DNA from: AP-15 sp963796155
GTDB lineage: Bacteria; Pseudomonadota; Alphaproteobacteria; ATCC43930; CGMCC-115725
DNA length: 64,000 bases
Assembly (NCBI GenBank): GCA_963796155.1
Contig: CAWCKT010000055.1
Span: 25,496 to 89,495, forward strand
Direction: 5' to 3'
Part shown: positions 1-10,100 of the stretch, in pieces
Layout of the letters: the number at the start of each line of letters is the position of its first letter
Numbering within the stretch: position 1 is the stretch's first letter
Made by a program: the position numbers and the translations under genes
Notes under the pieces: generated by a model
What the model saw: the letters and a program-made list of their open reading frames with translations, nothing else
What the model was told of the DNA's origin: nothing
Database searches by the model: none

Positions 1-2
1 CA

Positions 3-260
3 TGGCTGGAGAACGAGAAGACGATCGCCGCGTTGCGGGCGCGTTTCGAGACGCTCACCCCCCGTGAGCGCGAGGTGATGGCCTTGGTGGTGGCTGGCCG
101 CCTCAACAAGCAGATCGCCTGGGACATCGGCGTCAGCGAGGTCACGGTAAAAGTCCATCGCGGCCAGGTCATGCGAAAGATGGAGGCGGCTTCGCTGCCC
201 GACTTGGCCCGGATGGCCGACAAGCTGAACGTCGCGGCGGAAAAGTCTCAAAGCGGTTAG
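3..260 (+). CDS. LuxR-type HTH response regulator, C-terminal part (5' end outside window)
   Basis: The reading frame is open from the window edge and ends at 260, so this is the last ~85 residues of a longer protein. It contains a complete LuxR/GerE DNA-binding domain: the TPREREVM start of the domain, then a recognition region around SEVTVKVHRGQVMRKM. The charged stretch before it resembles the linker between receiver and HTH in FixJ/NarL-type regulators, so the missing part is probably a phospho-receiver; that is inference. A TTG at 33 could serve as a start but lies inside the linker, so the gene most likely begins upstream of the window. No target can be named from the sequence. Confidence 0.85.
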   Translation, partial: WLENEKTIAALRARFETLTPREREVMALVVAGRLNKQIAWDIGVSEVTVKVHRGQVMRKMEAASLPDLARMADKLNVAAEKSQSG

Positions 261-333
261 ACCGAGGCGCAGGTCCGGCCGGCGGCCGGGTGGTTCCTCC
301 TTCCCTTTCGCCAGCCGTCCTATACCAAAGTGT

Positions 334-350
334 AATGCGAATGATTCTCA
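334..350. promoter_or_regulatory. Near-palindromic Fur/Mur-like operator candidate
   Basis: TGCGAATGATTCTCA at 336-350 matches its own reverse complement at 12 of 15 positions and resembles alphaproteobacterial Fur/Mur boxes. It lies about 95 bases before the winged-helix gene at 446. Assignment is by eye only. Confidence 0.3.
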
Positions 351-445
351 GGCGGTATCCCTTCATCCGCAGGTGCAATAGCACGGCCTGAAATGCCCCG
401 TTAGCCTCGATCCGCTGTTCTGCTCCTTCTACCGGGGAGAGGCTG

Positions 446-955
446 ATGCAAGACCAACAACAGTGGGTCGGTCAGGATAACTCGCCGAGGTCTCGGCCTT
501 GGTCGAGCCCGGCAGCAGATGACGCGACGCTCGAATTCGGTCGTTTTCGCGTCCTGCTGCGCCAACGGCAATTGATCGCCGATGGCGGGCCGATAGAGTT
601 GGGGACGCGCGCCCTCGATCTCCTGCTCATCCTGCTGGAGGCCGACGGATCGCTGGTCACCAAGGACGAGCTTATGACCCGTGTGTGGCCTGGCATCAAT
701 GTCGCGGAAGAGAATTTGAAGGTTCAGATTTCCGCATTGCGCAAGGCTCTCGGCGAAGACCGCGACTTTATCCGCACCGAGTTCGGCCGCGGCTATCGGT
801 TCACTGCCGCGGTACGCTCGACTGTCGCCTGGAGTGCTTGCCGGCGGTCGGCGCGACGACGGGCCTGGTTGGTTCCTCAATGGATTTCTCGGCGACGTCC
901 GGTTGGTTCGTCCCGAGATTTCTCTGGCAGACGACTTTTATCCTGCTCACACTGA
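446..955 (+). CDS. Winged-helix (OmpR/PhoB-type DNA-binding) transcriptional regulator
   Basis: Residues ~25-125 form a Trans_reg_C winged-helix domain: a strand region (LEFGRFRVLLRQRQLI), the recognition-helix region (VAEENLKVQISALRKALGE) and the C-terminal hairpin (GRGYRFTAAV). There is no receiver domain, as in CadC-type or ATPase-fused regulators where the wHTH is N-terminal. The tail after residue ~130 is Arg/Ser-rich and looks out of frame. A frame shift near 830 would instead give a tail with a hydrophobic segment, so the protein may be truncated by an indel. The ATG at 446 has a good ribosome site (GGGGAGAGG). It is followed 54 bases later by the MlaC-like gene. Confidence 0.65.
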   Translation: MQDQQQWVGQDNSPRSRPWSSPAADDATLEFGRFRVLLRQRQLIADGGPIELGTRALDLLLILLEADGSLVTKDELMTRVWPGINVAEENLKVQISALRKALGEDRDFIRTEFGRGYRFTAAVRSTVAWSACRRSARRRAWLVPQWISRRRPVGSSRDFSGRRLLSCSH

Positions 956-1009
956 GAGCACAGCGTCCTGCCGGGACTCGATTGGCTCACCCTGCAAAAG
1001 GGAGGGGAC

Positions 1010-1696
1010 GTGATGATAGGCGTTCTTCCAGCGATCTTTAATCAGCCCATCGGCCGGCCGATCGTACCGAAAACCCCATTTTGGAAAGCTGCGGCTTTTG
1101 CCGCCGGGCTCGGCTTGAGTACGGTGTCCTACTCGGTCCATGCCGCGCCGGTGAGCGGGGGCGATACCGTGCAGGGCCTCTATGACGCGCTGCTCAGCAC
1201 GATGAAGAATGGCCGGACACTGGGCCAAAGCGGGCGCTTCACGCAACTGGCACCGGTCATTCGCCGAACCTTCGACATCCCCTCGATGGCACGGCTTTCG
1301 ATCGGTCCCTTCTGGACCAGCCTGAGCGACGCCCAGCGCCAGCAAGCCATCGAGAGTTTTGGGCGGTACATCTCGGCGATCTATGCCGACCGGTTCGACA
1401 GCTATAACGGACAAAAGCTCGAGGTCACCGGCGAACAGCCCGCCCCGGCCGGAGTGATGGTGAAAAGCCAGATCATCAAAGCCAGCGGCGAGCCGGTCAA
1501 AGTCGACTACATGATGCGCCGCAATGGCGAAAGCTGGCTGATCTCCGACATCTACCTCGACGGCGCGATCAGCGAAGTGGCGACCCGCCGCTCCGAATTT
1601 GCCGCCATCCTGCGAACCGACGGCATCGACGGCCTGATCGCGGCGCTCAACCGCAAGGCGGACATCCTCACCGGGACGACGGCTAAAGCGCTCTAA
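1010..1696 (+). CDS. MlaC/Ttg2D-family (HpnM-like) phospholipid/hopanoid-binding periplasmic protein
   Basis: The protein (228 aa) has a hydrophobic segment at residues ~25-46 ending in VHAAP, consistent with export. It then shows the MlaC/Tgt2 fold pattern: an N-terminal helical region, RRTFDIPSMARLSIGPFW, then QRQQAIESFGRYI and a C-terminal beta region ending in SWLISDIYLDG. MlaC carries phospholipids between outer and inner membranes; HpnM is the hopanoid-cluster member of the same family. No Mla ABC genes or hpn genes flank it, so its cargo is unknown. ATG 1010 follows GGGAGGGGAC; ATG 1013 is an alternative start. Confidence 0.75.
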   Translation: MMIGVLPAIFNQPIGRPIVPKTPFWKAAAFAAGLGLSTVSYSVHAAPVSGGDTVQGLYDALLSTMKNGRTLGQSGRFTQLAPVIRRTFDIPSMARLSIGPFWTSLSDAQRQQAIESFGRYISAIYADRFDSYNGQKLEVTGEQPAPAGVMVKSQIIKASGEPVKVDYMMRRNGESWLISDIYLDGAISEVATRRSEFAAILRTDGIDGLIAALNRKADILTGTTAKAL

Positions 1697-1743
1697 AATC
1701 ATCAAGTCGAATAGGCTGGCAATCCTTTGCATCGCTCGACCGC

Positions 1744-2673
1744 TTAGAATGAAAGGGTGGAGAGATACATTGGAAATTCGGCTTCCGCCAGGTTGCCGGC
1801 GGCGCTCAGCCACTGCCGTAGGGCGGTAACTGCAGGCGCCGTGCTGCTCGTCTCGCGCGAATAAACGAAATACCCCCGGGTCCGAAGCGCGGGCTCCCTG
1901 ATCGGCGCCACCAGCCGTCCCTCGCGCAGTTCGTCGCAGACGAGCGCCACGGGGCCCATGACTATGCCAAGCCCCTCGATCGCAGCCTGAATCGCAAAGT
2001 AGAAATGCTCAAAGACCTGATCGCGGGTCGGCCTGAGATCGGCGATGCCCGCGGCGGTCAGCCAACGCGGCCACATATCGCGTCGCGTTGCCGCGTGGAG
2101 CAGCGTGTGCCGCGAAAGGTCCGCCGGTGCTCGTAAGGGACGCTCCTTCATCAGGCTGGGGCTCAGCAGCGGCAAATACGCCTCGCCAAGAAACCGGCTG
2201 CCAACCCAACCGGGCTGGCGCGACGGTCCCGAGACGACGACATCGACATCCATGCGGAATTGCTCGGCCGGCGTGCTGGCCGTGACAATTCGCAGTTCGA
2301 GGGCGGAGTGTTCACGCTGAAACTCGGGCAGACGCGGAATCAGCCAGCGCATCGCGAACGTCGGGAGGGCGGAGATGTGGAGCAAGCCGCGAGCGTGAAC
2401 GCCGCCTCGCAATCGCAGGGCGGCGATCGCCAGCCGATCCAGCGCAGGCCCGGCGTCGGCAAGGAGGTCCGTCCCGGCCGGCGTCGGTACTGCGTGACGG
2501 CTCGTCCGCAAGAAGAGTTTGGTGCCGAGCCAATCTTCGAGCATGCGAATCTGTCGGCTTACTGCGCCGTGGGTCACGCCCAGCTCTTCCGCGGCGCGTG
2601 TGAAGCTGCCGAGCCGCGCCGCGGCCTCGAAGGCTTTGATTGCATTCAGCGGCGGCAGGCGCGCACGGGCCAT
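1744..2673 (-). CDS. LysR-family transcriptional regulator, GcvA-like
   Basis: This is a full-length LysR protein (309 aa). The N-terminal HTH at residues ~8-66 begins LPPLNAIKAFEAAARLGSF and continues AEELGVTHGAVSRQIRMLE; the family's substrate-binding domain fills the rest. The LPPLNALRAFEAAARH-type N-terminus is typical of the GcvA/AmpR-like branch. It is divergent from the MFS transporter at 2784 with a ~110-bp shared promoter region, the classic arrangement for a LysR protein controlling its neighbour. That regulatory link is inference. The effector is unknown. Confidence 0.9.
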   Translation of the reverse strand: MARARLPPLNAIKAFEAAARLGSFTRAAEELGVTHGAVSRQIRMLEDWLGTKLFLRTSRHAVPTPAGTDLLADAGPALDRLAIAALRLRGGVHARGLLHISALPTFAMRWLIPRLPEFQREHSALELRIVTASTPAEQFRMDVDVVVSGPSRQPGWVGSRFLGEAYLPLLSPSLMKERPLRAPADLSRHTLLHAATRRDMWPRWLTAAGIADLRPTRDQVFEHFYFAIQAAIEGLGIVMGPVALVCDELREGRLVAPIREPALRTRGYFVYSRETSSTAPAVTALRQWLSAAGNLAEAEFPMYLSTLSF

Positions 2674-2783
2674 AAGCGTGAGTTTTCCTCACATCCAACT
2701 GTCAGAACAAGTCGTTTGTCATCAAACCGTCATGAGGCCAAATAACCGACGGATGAGCGCGCAAGAGCCTGCTCGAACCCCCC

Positions 2784-4067
2784 ATGCTCCCTGGATTGCA
2801 GAGCGTCATGATGACTACCGCTCTTTCGACGACGCCCGACCGCACGGAGGACCCCGGTCACGGTCGAATGCGCGTGCTCTGGGTTGCCTGCGGAGCGCAC
2901 GCGCTCCATGACGGGTTTACCGATACGCTGTACCTGCTGCTCCCGATCCTGCAGACGGAGTTCGCGCTGAGCTATGCCGCCATAGGGATGCTCCGCGCGC
3001 TCTATACCGGCGCGATGGCGGGCTTGCAGGTTCCGACGGCCAAGATGGCGCAGCGGCTAGGCGGAGCGAGTATGCTGGCCTCCGGAACGGCCGTCGCCGC
3101 GATTGCATATGCGGGTTTGGGCGCAAGCACCAGCTGCGCCATGCTGGCCGTCGCACTCGTTCTCGGCGGCGTCGGATCGAGTACACAACATCCGATCGCG
3201 TCGAGTTTTGTCGCAGCCGCTTATCAGGGGCCGCGCTCGCGCGGGGCGCTGGGCACCTACAACTTTGCCGGGGATCTGGGAAAGATCGCATTGCCGTCGA
3301 TTGCGGCCGGCCTGATCAGGGTGATGTCGTGGCGTTCGACAGCAACGATGGTGGGTCTCATCGGGCTGGTCGGCGCCGCAGCCATTCTGCTGTCTCTATC
3401 GCGCCTGCCGACCGGCTACTTCGACCGCACGGAGATCTCGTCCAAGGATGGCGCAGCGTCTAAACCTGCCAATCCGCCGCATCGCGGCTTCGCCCTTCTG
3501 CTCGCCATTGGCATTATCGATAGTGCGACGCGGATGGGCTTTCTGACTTTCATGCCGTTTTTGCTGCGGGCAAAGGGAGCCGGGCTTCCGGAAGTCGGCA
3601 TCGCGCTGGCACTGGTCTTCGCCGGGGGCGCGGCCGGGAAGCTGGTCTGCGGCTTCGTCGGGGCGCGTCTGGGAATGTTGCCGACGGTGCTCATCACCGA
3701 AGGCGCTACCGCGGCAGGCATCCTGGCTCTGCTTCCGCTGCCGATCGGCCCGGCCCTGGCGCTCTTGCCGCTCATCGGCATAGCCCTCAACGGGACATCA
3801 TCCGTGCTCTACGGCACGGTTCCCGAACTCGTCACGCCCGAGCGTCGGGACAGCGCTTTCGGCGTTTTCTATACCGGCACGATCGGCGCAGGCGCGTTGT
3901 CGCCTGTTCTCTATGGCCTTGTCGGTGACGCGATGAGCCTTCCTGCGGCGATGCTGCTGGTGGCCGCCGTCGTTCTGTTGACCCTTCCGTTGGCCTGGCG
4001 CCTGCGCCGCTTTCTCGACGCGCCCCCGAGCGATCCGGGCGGACAGCCGATCAGACATCCTGCTTGA
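2784..4067 (+). CDS. MFS transporter
   Basis: The protein (427 aa) has about twelve hydrophobic segments and a central hydrophilic loop at residues ~215-235, as in the major facilitator superfamily. The first helix pair includes ALHDGFTDTLYLLLPILQ, a pattern seen in fosmidomycin-resistance/NarK-like and 4-hydroxybenzoate-type carriers. Substrate cannot be assigned. ATG 2784 is used here; ATG 2808 is nearly as good and would remove eight non-conserved residues. The gene is divergent from the LysR gene, and its 3' end overlaps the Na/Pi cotransporter gene by 17 bases tail to tail. Confidence 0.85.
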   Translation: MLPGLQSVMMTTALSTTPDRTEDPGHGRMRVLWVACGAHALHDGFTDTLYLLLPILQTEFALSYAAIGMLRALYTGAMAGLQVPTAKMAQRLGGASMLASGTAVAAIAYAGLGASTSCAMLAVALVLGGVGSSTQHPIASSFVAAAYQGPRSRGALGTYNFAGDLGKIALPSIAAGLIRVMSWRSTATMVGLIGLVGAAAILLSLSRLPTGYFDRTEISSKDGAASKPANPPHRGFALLLAIGIIDSATRMGFLTFMPFLLRAKGAGLPEVGIALALVFAGGAAGKLVCGFVGARLGMLPTVLITEGATAAGILALLPLPIGPALALLPLIGIALNGTSSVLYGTVPELVTPERRDSAFGVFYTGTIGAGALSPVLYGLVGDAMSLPAAMLLVAAVVLLTLPLAWRLRRFLDAPPSDPGGQPIRHPA

Positions 4068-5715
4068 GGCGGCTCGGCAGCAACTCTCCGCGTCCCTCGA
4101 GGACCGGATAGGCGGCAGCGGCGAGGTGCGCGTTGACGCGCTTCAAATCGCGCACGATGTCGAGAAGGAGCTTGCTCATCTCGATGCTCTCCGCCCGGCC
4201 AGCGCGGGTACGGCCGAAATGCTCGCCGGTGGCGCGCAATTCGATCTCCCGGAACACTTCTTTTTCGCCCAGGAGCCGGCGCGCCGTGCGCGGATCTTCG
4301 GTCATGAACACCGCCGCGGCCGCCCGCGCATTGCTGATCAACCGCTCCACCATCTCGCGGATTTCCTCCCGAGCCGGCTCTGAAAAGCTGACCCCGCGCT
4401 TGATGCGCTTGGCGGCAAGCGGCATCAGGCTCTTCTCGACGATGTCGCCCGCATGTTCGACATTGGTCGTGAAGGCGAGGATTTCCGACAGGCGGCGGTG
4501 ATCGATGTCGTCAAGCGCATCGCTGTCGAGCGCGGTCAGGTATTGCTTGATCGCGGTGTCGAGCCGGTCGAGCACCTTGTCCATGCGCGTGGCTTCGGCG
4601 ACCCGCCTGCGATCTCCACGATCGAGCGCATCGAGCGCGCTGCGCAGCATGGCCTCGAACACGTCGACCATGCGCAACGCCTCGCGCGCGGCACCGGCGA
4701 GCGCGATGCTGGGCGTCTCGCGCGCCGCCCAGTCGAGGTAGATCGGCTGTGAGGGATCGGCGGTGTCGATGCGCGCCGGCAGCAGACGCACCAGCAACCG
4801 GGCGAAGGGCTTCAGCAACGGGAAGAAAATCAACGCCAGGACAATGTTGAAGCCGGTGTGAAAATCAGCCACGGCGCGTGCGGCCTGAGGCTCGATCGTG
4901 ACCAGCGCCGGGCCGATCCACTTCAACAGGGCAAGCGCAAGCGCGCAGCCGATGATCCGGTTGATCAGGTTGCCGATTGGCAGGCGCTTGGCGGCGGGAT
5001 CGCCGCCGACGCCGCTTTCAAGCAGCGGGTTCAGCGCCGTGCCGAGGTTGGCCCCGAGCACCAGGGCAAACGCGGCGTGCGGCGGGACGACCGATTGCGC
5101 CGCAAAGGCCATGATCAACAGCACGACGGCGACGCTCGAATGCGCCGCCCAGGTCAATGCGGCGGCAAGCAGGATGTCGATCAGCGGGTCGGTCGTGACC
5201 GCGCCGAGCAGCATCCGCAAGCTCGGCACATCCTCGAAAGGGATGATCATCGACAGCAGGTGCTGAAGAGCGATCAGGATAAGACCAAGCCCGATTCCCA
5301 CCCGCCCGAGGTCACGGGTGCGGGTGACCTCGCCGCGCCGGAACATGAATACGCCGATCAGGACAAGCAGGAACGAAACTCGCGATATATCGAACGACAG
5401 CACCTGAACGATCAGGGTGGTGCCGACATTGGCGCCCAGCATGACCGCCAGCGCGGGCACCAGATCGACAAGGCCGCCGGCGGCGAATGCCGTGACCATC
5501 AGACCCGTCGCCGTACTGCTCTGGAGAATCGCCGTGACACCCAGACCCGCGAGGAAGGCTTGAAAACGGCTGCCGAGGGCATAGCTCAGGATGCGCCGAA
5601 GTTGCGGTCCGAATGCGCGGGTGATCCCGGTCTGGACCATGTGCACGCCCCAGATCAGCAGCGCGATCGCGCCTGCGAGGTCCATCAGAGTCAGCGTCGC
5701 ATTCATCCCGCGCAC
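4051..5715 (-). CDS. Na/Pi-cotransporter family protein with C-terminal PhoU-like domain
   Basis: The protein (554 aa) has two inverted PNaS repeats in the N-terminal ~310 residues. The hallmark QSSTATGLMVTAFA (residues ~65-78) and its second-repeat counterpart HSSVAVVLLIMAFA (~193-206) are both present, each near a GANVGTT/GANLGTA element. Residues ~340-550 form a cytoplasmic PhoU-like helical bundle. Family members import phosphate with sodium; the PhoU domain is thought to regulate. Membrane location is clear. The gene has no Pst or Pho neighbours. Confidence 0.9.
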   Translation of the reverse strand: MRGMNATLTLMDLAGAIALLIWGVHMVQTGITRAFGPQLRRILSYALGSRFQAFLAGLGVTAILQSSTATGLMVTAFAAGGLVDLVPALAVMLGANVGTTLIVQVLSFDISRVSFLLVLIGVFMFRRGEVTRTRDLGRVGIGLGLILIALQHLLSMIIPFEDVPSLRMLLGAVTTDPLIDILLAAALTWAAHSSVAVVLLIMAFAAQSVVPPHAAFALVLGANLGTALNPLLESGVGGDPAAKRLPIGNLINRIIGCALALALLKWIGPALVTIEPQAARAVADFHTGFNIVLALIFFPLLKPFARLLVRLLPARIDTADPSQPIYLDWAARETPSIALAGAAREALRMVDVFEAMLRSALDALDRGDRRRVAEATRMDKVLDRLDTAIKQYLTALDSDALDDIDHRRLSEILAFTTNVEHAGDIVEKSLMPLAAKRIKRGVSFSEPAREEIREMVERLISNARAAAAVFMTEDPRTARRLLGEKEVFREIELRATGEHFGRTRAGRAESIEMSKLLLDIVRDLKRVNAHLAAAAYPVLEGRGELLPSRLKQDV

Positions 5716-5893
5716 TCCGTACCGGACGCAGTATGCTCATGTAGTTTATACGCCCTCGGCGTTTCAAACGGCACGCTGAAGTTCGCAAAGCACATTCTCG
5801 CAAACGCTGACGGTCTTTCCGCCGTTGCGGAAGATGCCAACCACTCTCGCGGCGATCGGTTGCTCGGCGTCGGGGGCTCCTCTGGAGGACAAA

Positions 5894-7132
5894 ATGAAAT
5901 CTCGGCAAATCACAAGGCTCGTCCTCCAGTTCCTGATCTTCACCACAGTCCCGGTCGCCGCCGGCGCACAACCTGCGGCCGGCGGGCCGCCGTCGGTCGG
6001 GGTCGTGCGGGCCGAACGGCAGCAGATCACGCAGACCAACGAGTTTATCGGCCGCATCCAGTCCATCGGACGGGTGGCGCTCGTCGCCCGGGTCAGCGCT
6101 TTTCTCGAAAAGCGGGCTTTTGTCGAAGGCTCGGAGGTCAAAAAGGGCGATCTCCTCTACCTCCTCGAGCAACCGCCGTTTCAGGCGCAGGTCGACGCCG
6201 ACAAGGCCAACGTGGCGCAGCTCGAAGCGCAGCACACCTTTGCCGAGCAGCAGCTCGCGCGGTCGCAGTATCTAATAAAAACGCCTGCCGGCCAGCAGCA
6301 GACGGTCGACCAAGACCTCTCTAATGAACGTTCGCTGGCGGCACAGGTCGCGAGCGCCAGGGCGCAGCTGGAAGTAGCCGAAATCAATCTCGGCTACACC
6401 GAGATCCGCGCACCGATCGACGGCAAGATCAGCGCCACGGAAGTCACCGAGGGCAACGTCGTCTCGCCGACCAGCGGGACCTTGGCGACATTAGTCAGCC
6501 AGGATCCGATGTACGTGCTTTTCCCGATTTCCGTGCGAGCGGGGCTGGATCTGCGCAATCGTTACGAAGCTAAGGGAGGTTTCAACGCTGTCATCATCAG
6601 GCTGCGGCTGACGGATGGCCGGATCTATGGGCAGGAGGGCAAGCTCGATTACGTGTCGCCGACGGTCGCGACCAATACCGATACGGTCACGGTGCGCGGC
6701 GTGGTTCCCAACCCATTCATTCCCGGACTTCCCGAGGGCGGGCCGGCTCCTCGCGAGTTGTTCGACGGGGAGTTCGTGACCGTACTGCTCGAAGGCGTGC
6801 AACCGGTGGTTGTTCTGGCCATACCGCGTGCGGCGGTACTGTCTGACCAGCAAGGCGATTACGTCTACGTCGTCGATGCGCAGAACAAGGCGCAGCAACG
6901 GCGCATTCAACTCGGCCAGTCGACCCCCTCGACCGCCGTCGTGAGCAATGGACTTACAGAAGGTGAGCTGGTCATCAGCGAGGGGCTCCAGCGGGTTCGC
7001 CCCGGCGAAGTCGTGTCGCCCGGCCCGGCGAGCCCACCGCCGCCGATTGCACCGCAGCCTGAGCAGGGTGGTGAAAGCGCAGGGAGCGAGGCGGCCGCCC
7101 CCTCCTCCGGCGCGACGGAGGCCAAGCCGTGA
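5894..7132 (+). CDS. RND efflux system periplasmic adaptor (membrane fusion protein)
   Basis: The start at ATG 5894 has a strong GGAGG site seven bases upstream and begins an export signal (MKSRQITRLVLQFLIFTTVPVAAG, given only in part by family logic); the frame is open further upstream to 5825. Mature domains follow the AcrA order: beta-barrel/lipoyl halves (RVALVARVSAFLEKRAF and EIRAPIDGKISATEV) flanking a coiled-coil hairpin (~85-160), then barrel and membrane-proximal domains, then a Pro/Glu-rich tail. It connects the inner-membrane pump to an outer-membrane channel; no channel gene is nearby. The stop overlaps the permease start by four bases (GTGA), so the two are translationally coupled. 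Confidence 0.93.
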   Translation: MKSRQITRLVLQFLIFTTVPVAAGAQPAAGGPPSVGVVRAERQQITQTNEFIGRIQSIGRVALVARVSAFLEKRAFVEGSEVKKGDLLYLLEQPPFQAQVDADKANVAQLEAQHTFAEQQLARSQYLIKTPAGQQQTVDQDLSNERSLAAQVASARAQLEVAEINLGYTEIRAPIDGKISATEVTEGNVVSPTSGTLATLVSQDPMYVLFPISVRAGLDLRNRYEAKGGFNAVIIRLRLTDGRIYGQEGKLDYVSPTVATNTDTVTVRGVVPNPFIPGLPEGGPAPRELFDGEFVTVLLEGVQPVVVLAIPRAAVLSDQQGDYVYVVDAQNKAQQRRIQLGQSTPSTAVVSNGLTEGELVISEGLQRVRPGEVVSPGPASPPPPIAPQPEQGGESAGSEAAAPSSGATEAKP

Positions 7133-10100
7133 TTTCGGCGATCTTCGTCGACCGGCCGCGGCTCGCGGTCGTCATCGCGGTCGTCATCACGATCGCCGGT
7201 CTGCTGGCGCTGCTGCGCATACCGGTCGCTCAGTTCCCGGACATCGTGCCGCCGCAGACCGTAGTCTCGGCCACCTACCCCGGCGCCTCTGCCGCGGTCG
7301 TCGAATCGAGCATCGCCCAGCCGATCGAGGCGCAAGTCGTCGGCGTCGACAAGATGATTTACATGAGTTCGACCAGCGGCAATGACGGCAGCTACAATCT
7401 GACCGTCAGTTTCGTGCTCGGCAGCGATCCCGACATCAACACCAACGCCGTCAACAATCGGGTGCAGACCGCGGTGGCTCAGCTCCCTCCTGAAGTCCAG
7501 CTGGAGGGGCTTACGATCCAAAAAAAATCCTCGGCGGTCCTGCAGTTCCTTATGCTCTACAGCGAGAACGGCGAGCAGGACCCGCTCTTCATCACGAATT
7601 ATGCGATCATCAATGTGCTCGACGTATTGTCCCGCACACCCGGCGTCGGCCAGGCGCGCTTGTTCGGCGCGCTCAATTACTCGATGCGCATCTGGTTCGA
7701 CACCCAGCGGCTCAACAACCTCCAGATGACGCCGGCTGATGTTGTCGCGGCGATCCAGGCGCAGAATGTGGAGGCGCCGGTCGGTCGGATCGGCGCGCGC
7801 CCGATCGGCAAAGACCAGCAATTCCAATTGAACCTGCAGACGCTCGGTCGCCTGACGACAGCCGAGCAGTTTGGCAACATCGTATTGCGCGCGAATCCCG
7901 ATGGCTCGGTGGTTCGCGTAAGCGATGTCGCCCGGGTTGATCTCGGCGCTCAGAACCAGGACATCGAAGGCCGCCTCAACAGCGAGCCTGCAGTGGCAAT
8001 CGGCGTTTATCTCTCTCCCGGCGCCAATGCGGTACAGACCGCCGCGGCGGTCCGGGCCAATTTAGATCGCCTGAGCCAACGCTTTCCACCCGGTCTCAAG
8101 TACCTCGTCAATTACGACACGACCACCTTTGTCCAGGACACAATTCACGACGTGCTGATCACCCTGCTGATCGCCTTTGTGCTGGTCGTGATCGTCGTCT
8201 TTTTGTTTCTCGGCAGCCTGCGGGCGACCCTGATCCCGGCAATCGCCGTGCCGGTCAGTGTGATCGGCAGCTTCGCGGTGCTGCTGGCGATGGGTTATTC
8301 GGCCAACACGATATCGCTGCTCGCGATGGTTCTGGCGATTGGCATCCTGGTCGACGACGCCATCGTCGTCGTCGAGAACGTCGAACGCGTCATGGAGGAC
8401 GAGCCGAACCTCTCATCCGGGGACGCGACAAAGAAGGCCATGGCCGAGATCACCGCGCCGATCATCGCGATCACGTTGGTCCTTCTCTCCGTATTCGTGC
8501 CGATCGCCTTTATCCCCGGCATCTCCGGGACGCTGTTTCGGCAATTCGCGGTGACGATCAGCGTCGCGATGCTGATTTCGGCATTGAATGCCCTGACATT
8601 GTCGCCGGCGCTGTGCGCCGTGTTTCTGCGCCACGGCGGCCCGCGGCACGGCCCGATGGGATGGGTGTTGCGGCGCATCGACAATATCCGCGACGGTTAC
8701 GCGGCGCTCGTGCGCCGCCTGGTGCGCGTCTCCGTATTCGGGGTTGTGGCAATACTGGCGAGTGCCGCGGGGATTTATTTTTTATCCCTGCGAACACCCA
8801 CGGGGTTTCTACCGGAAGAGGATCAGGGCGCCTTCTTTATCTCGGTGCAATTACCGGATGGCGCTTCGGTCATCCGCACCCGCGAAGCGGTAAAGCAGGT
8901 CGAGGCCGTGCTGAAGCAGATGCCGCAGGTCCAGAACATCTTCGCGATTGTCGGGTTTTCGATCATCGACAGCGTCAATGAGCCGAATACCGCCTTTGTC
9001 GTGCCGACGTTGAAGCCCTTCGCCGACCGTGTCGGCGTTGCGAACTCGGCGCAGGCGCTGATCGCCAAGCTGTTTGCCGAGGGACAGCAGATCCGCACCG
9101 CGACGATCATCCCGTTCAACCTGCCGCCGATCATCGGGTTGTCGACGACAGGCGGGTTCGAGTACCGCCTCGAAGGACTGGAAGGGCAGGACCCCGCTGC
9201 GATGAACAGCGTGATGCAGGGCCTGCTCGCCGCCGCTAACCAGGACCCCAGGCTGACCCGCGTCTTCTCGACCTTCACCGCCAGCAACCCGTCGATCTTT
9301 CTCGATATCGACCGGGAGAAGGCGCAGGCGCTGGGCCTCAGCATGAACGATGTGTTCGGCGCATTGCAGGCGACATTGGGTGGCATATTCATCAACAATT
9401 TCAATCTGTTCGGGAGAATATGGCAGGTCAACATCCAGGGCGAGGCCGCCGACCGCAGAGAGGTCCGCGATCTGTGGCAGATCCAAATTCGCAACAGGTT
9501 TGGGGAAAACGTGCAACTGCGCTCGATCGCCGACGCCCGGGTCGTCCTCGGCCCGCAGACCATCACTCGATACAACAACTACCGCGCGATCCCGATACAG
9601 GGTGGGCCTTCACCGGGAACGTCCTCCGGCGCCGCGCTGGCGGCGATGGCGGAAGTCTCGGCCAAGACCTTGCCGGCCGGCTACAGCTTTGAATGGACTG
9701 GAACCGCCTACCAGGAAGTGGCCGCCTCCGGGCAGACCGGCGCCATCCTCGGGCTTGCCGTGCTGTTCGCGTTTCTCTTTCTTGTCGGTTTATATGAGAG
9801 CTGGATGATCCCGATACCCGTATTGCTATCCGTGCCGGTTGGGGTGCTGGGAGCGTTCCTCGGGATTTTGATTTTTCATCTGGCGCTCGACCTCTATGCC
9901 CAAATCGGGCTCGTGGTGCTGATCGCGATGGCCGCCAAGAACGGCATCCTGATCGTCGAGTTCGCCAAGGACCGGCGCGAAGAGGGAATGGATATCCGGG
10001 AGGCCGCGGTACTCGGCGCACGGATGCGGTTTCGCGCCGTAATGATGACCTCTTTCGCGTTCATCCTCGGGGTCTACCCGCTGGTCGTCGCACAGGGTGC

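Noticed and set aside
4858..6324. 488-codon open frame on the plus strand
   Set aside because: It lies antisense to the Na/Pi cotransporter and runs out of frame into the RND adaptor; composition is Gln/Arg/Asp-rich shadow and no motif is present.
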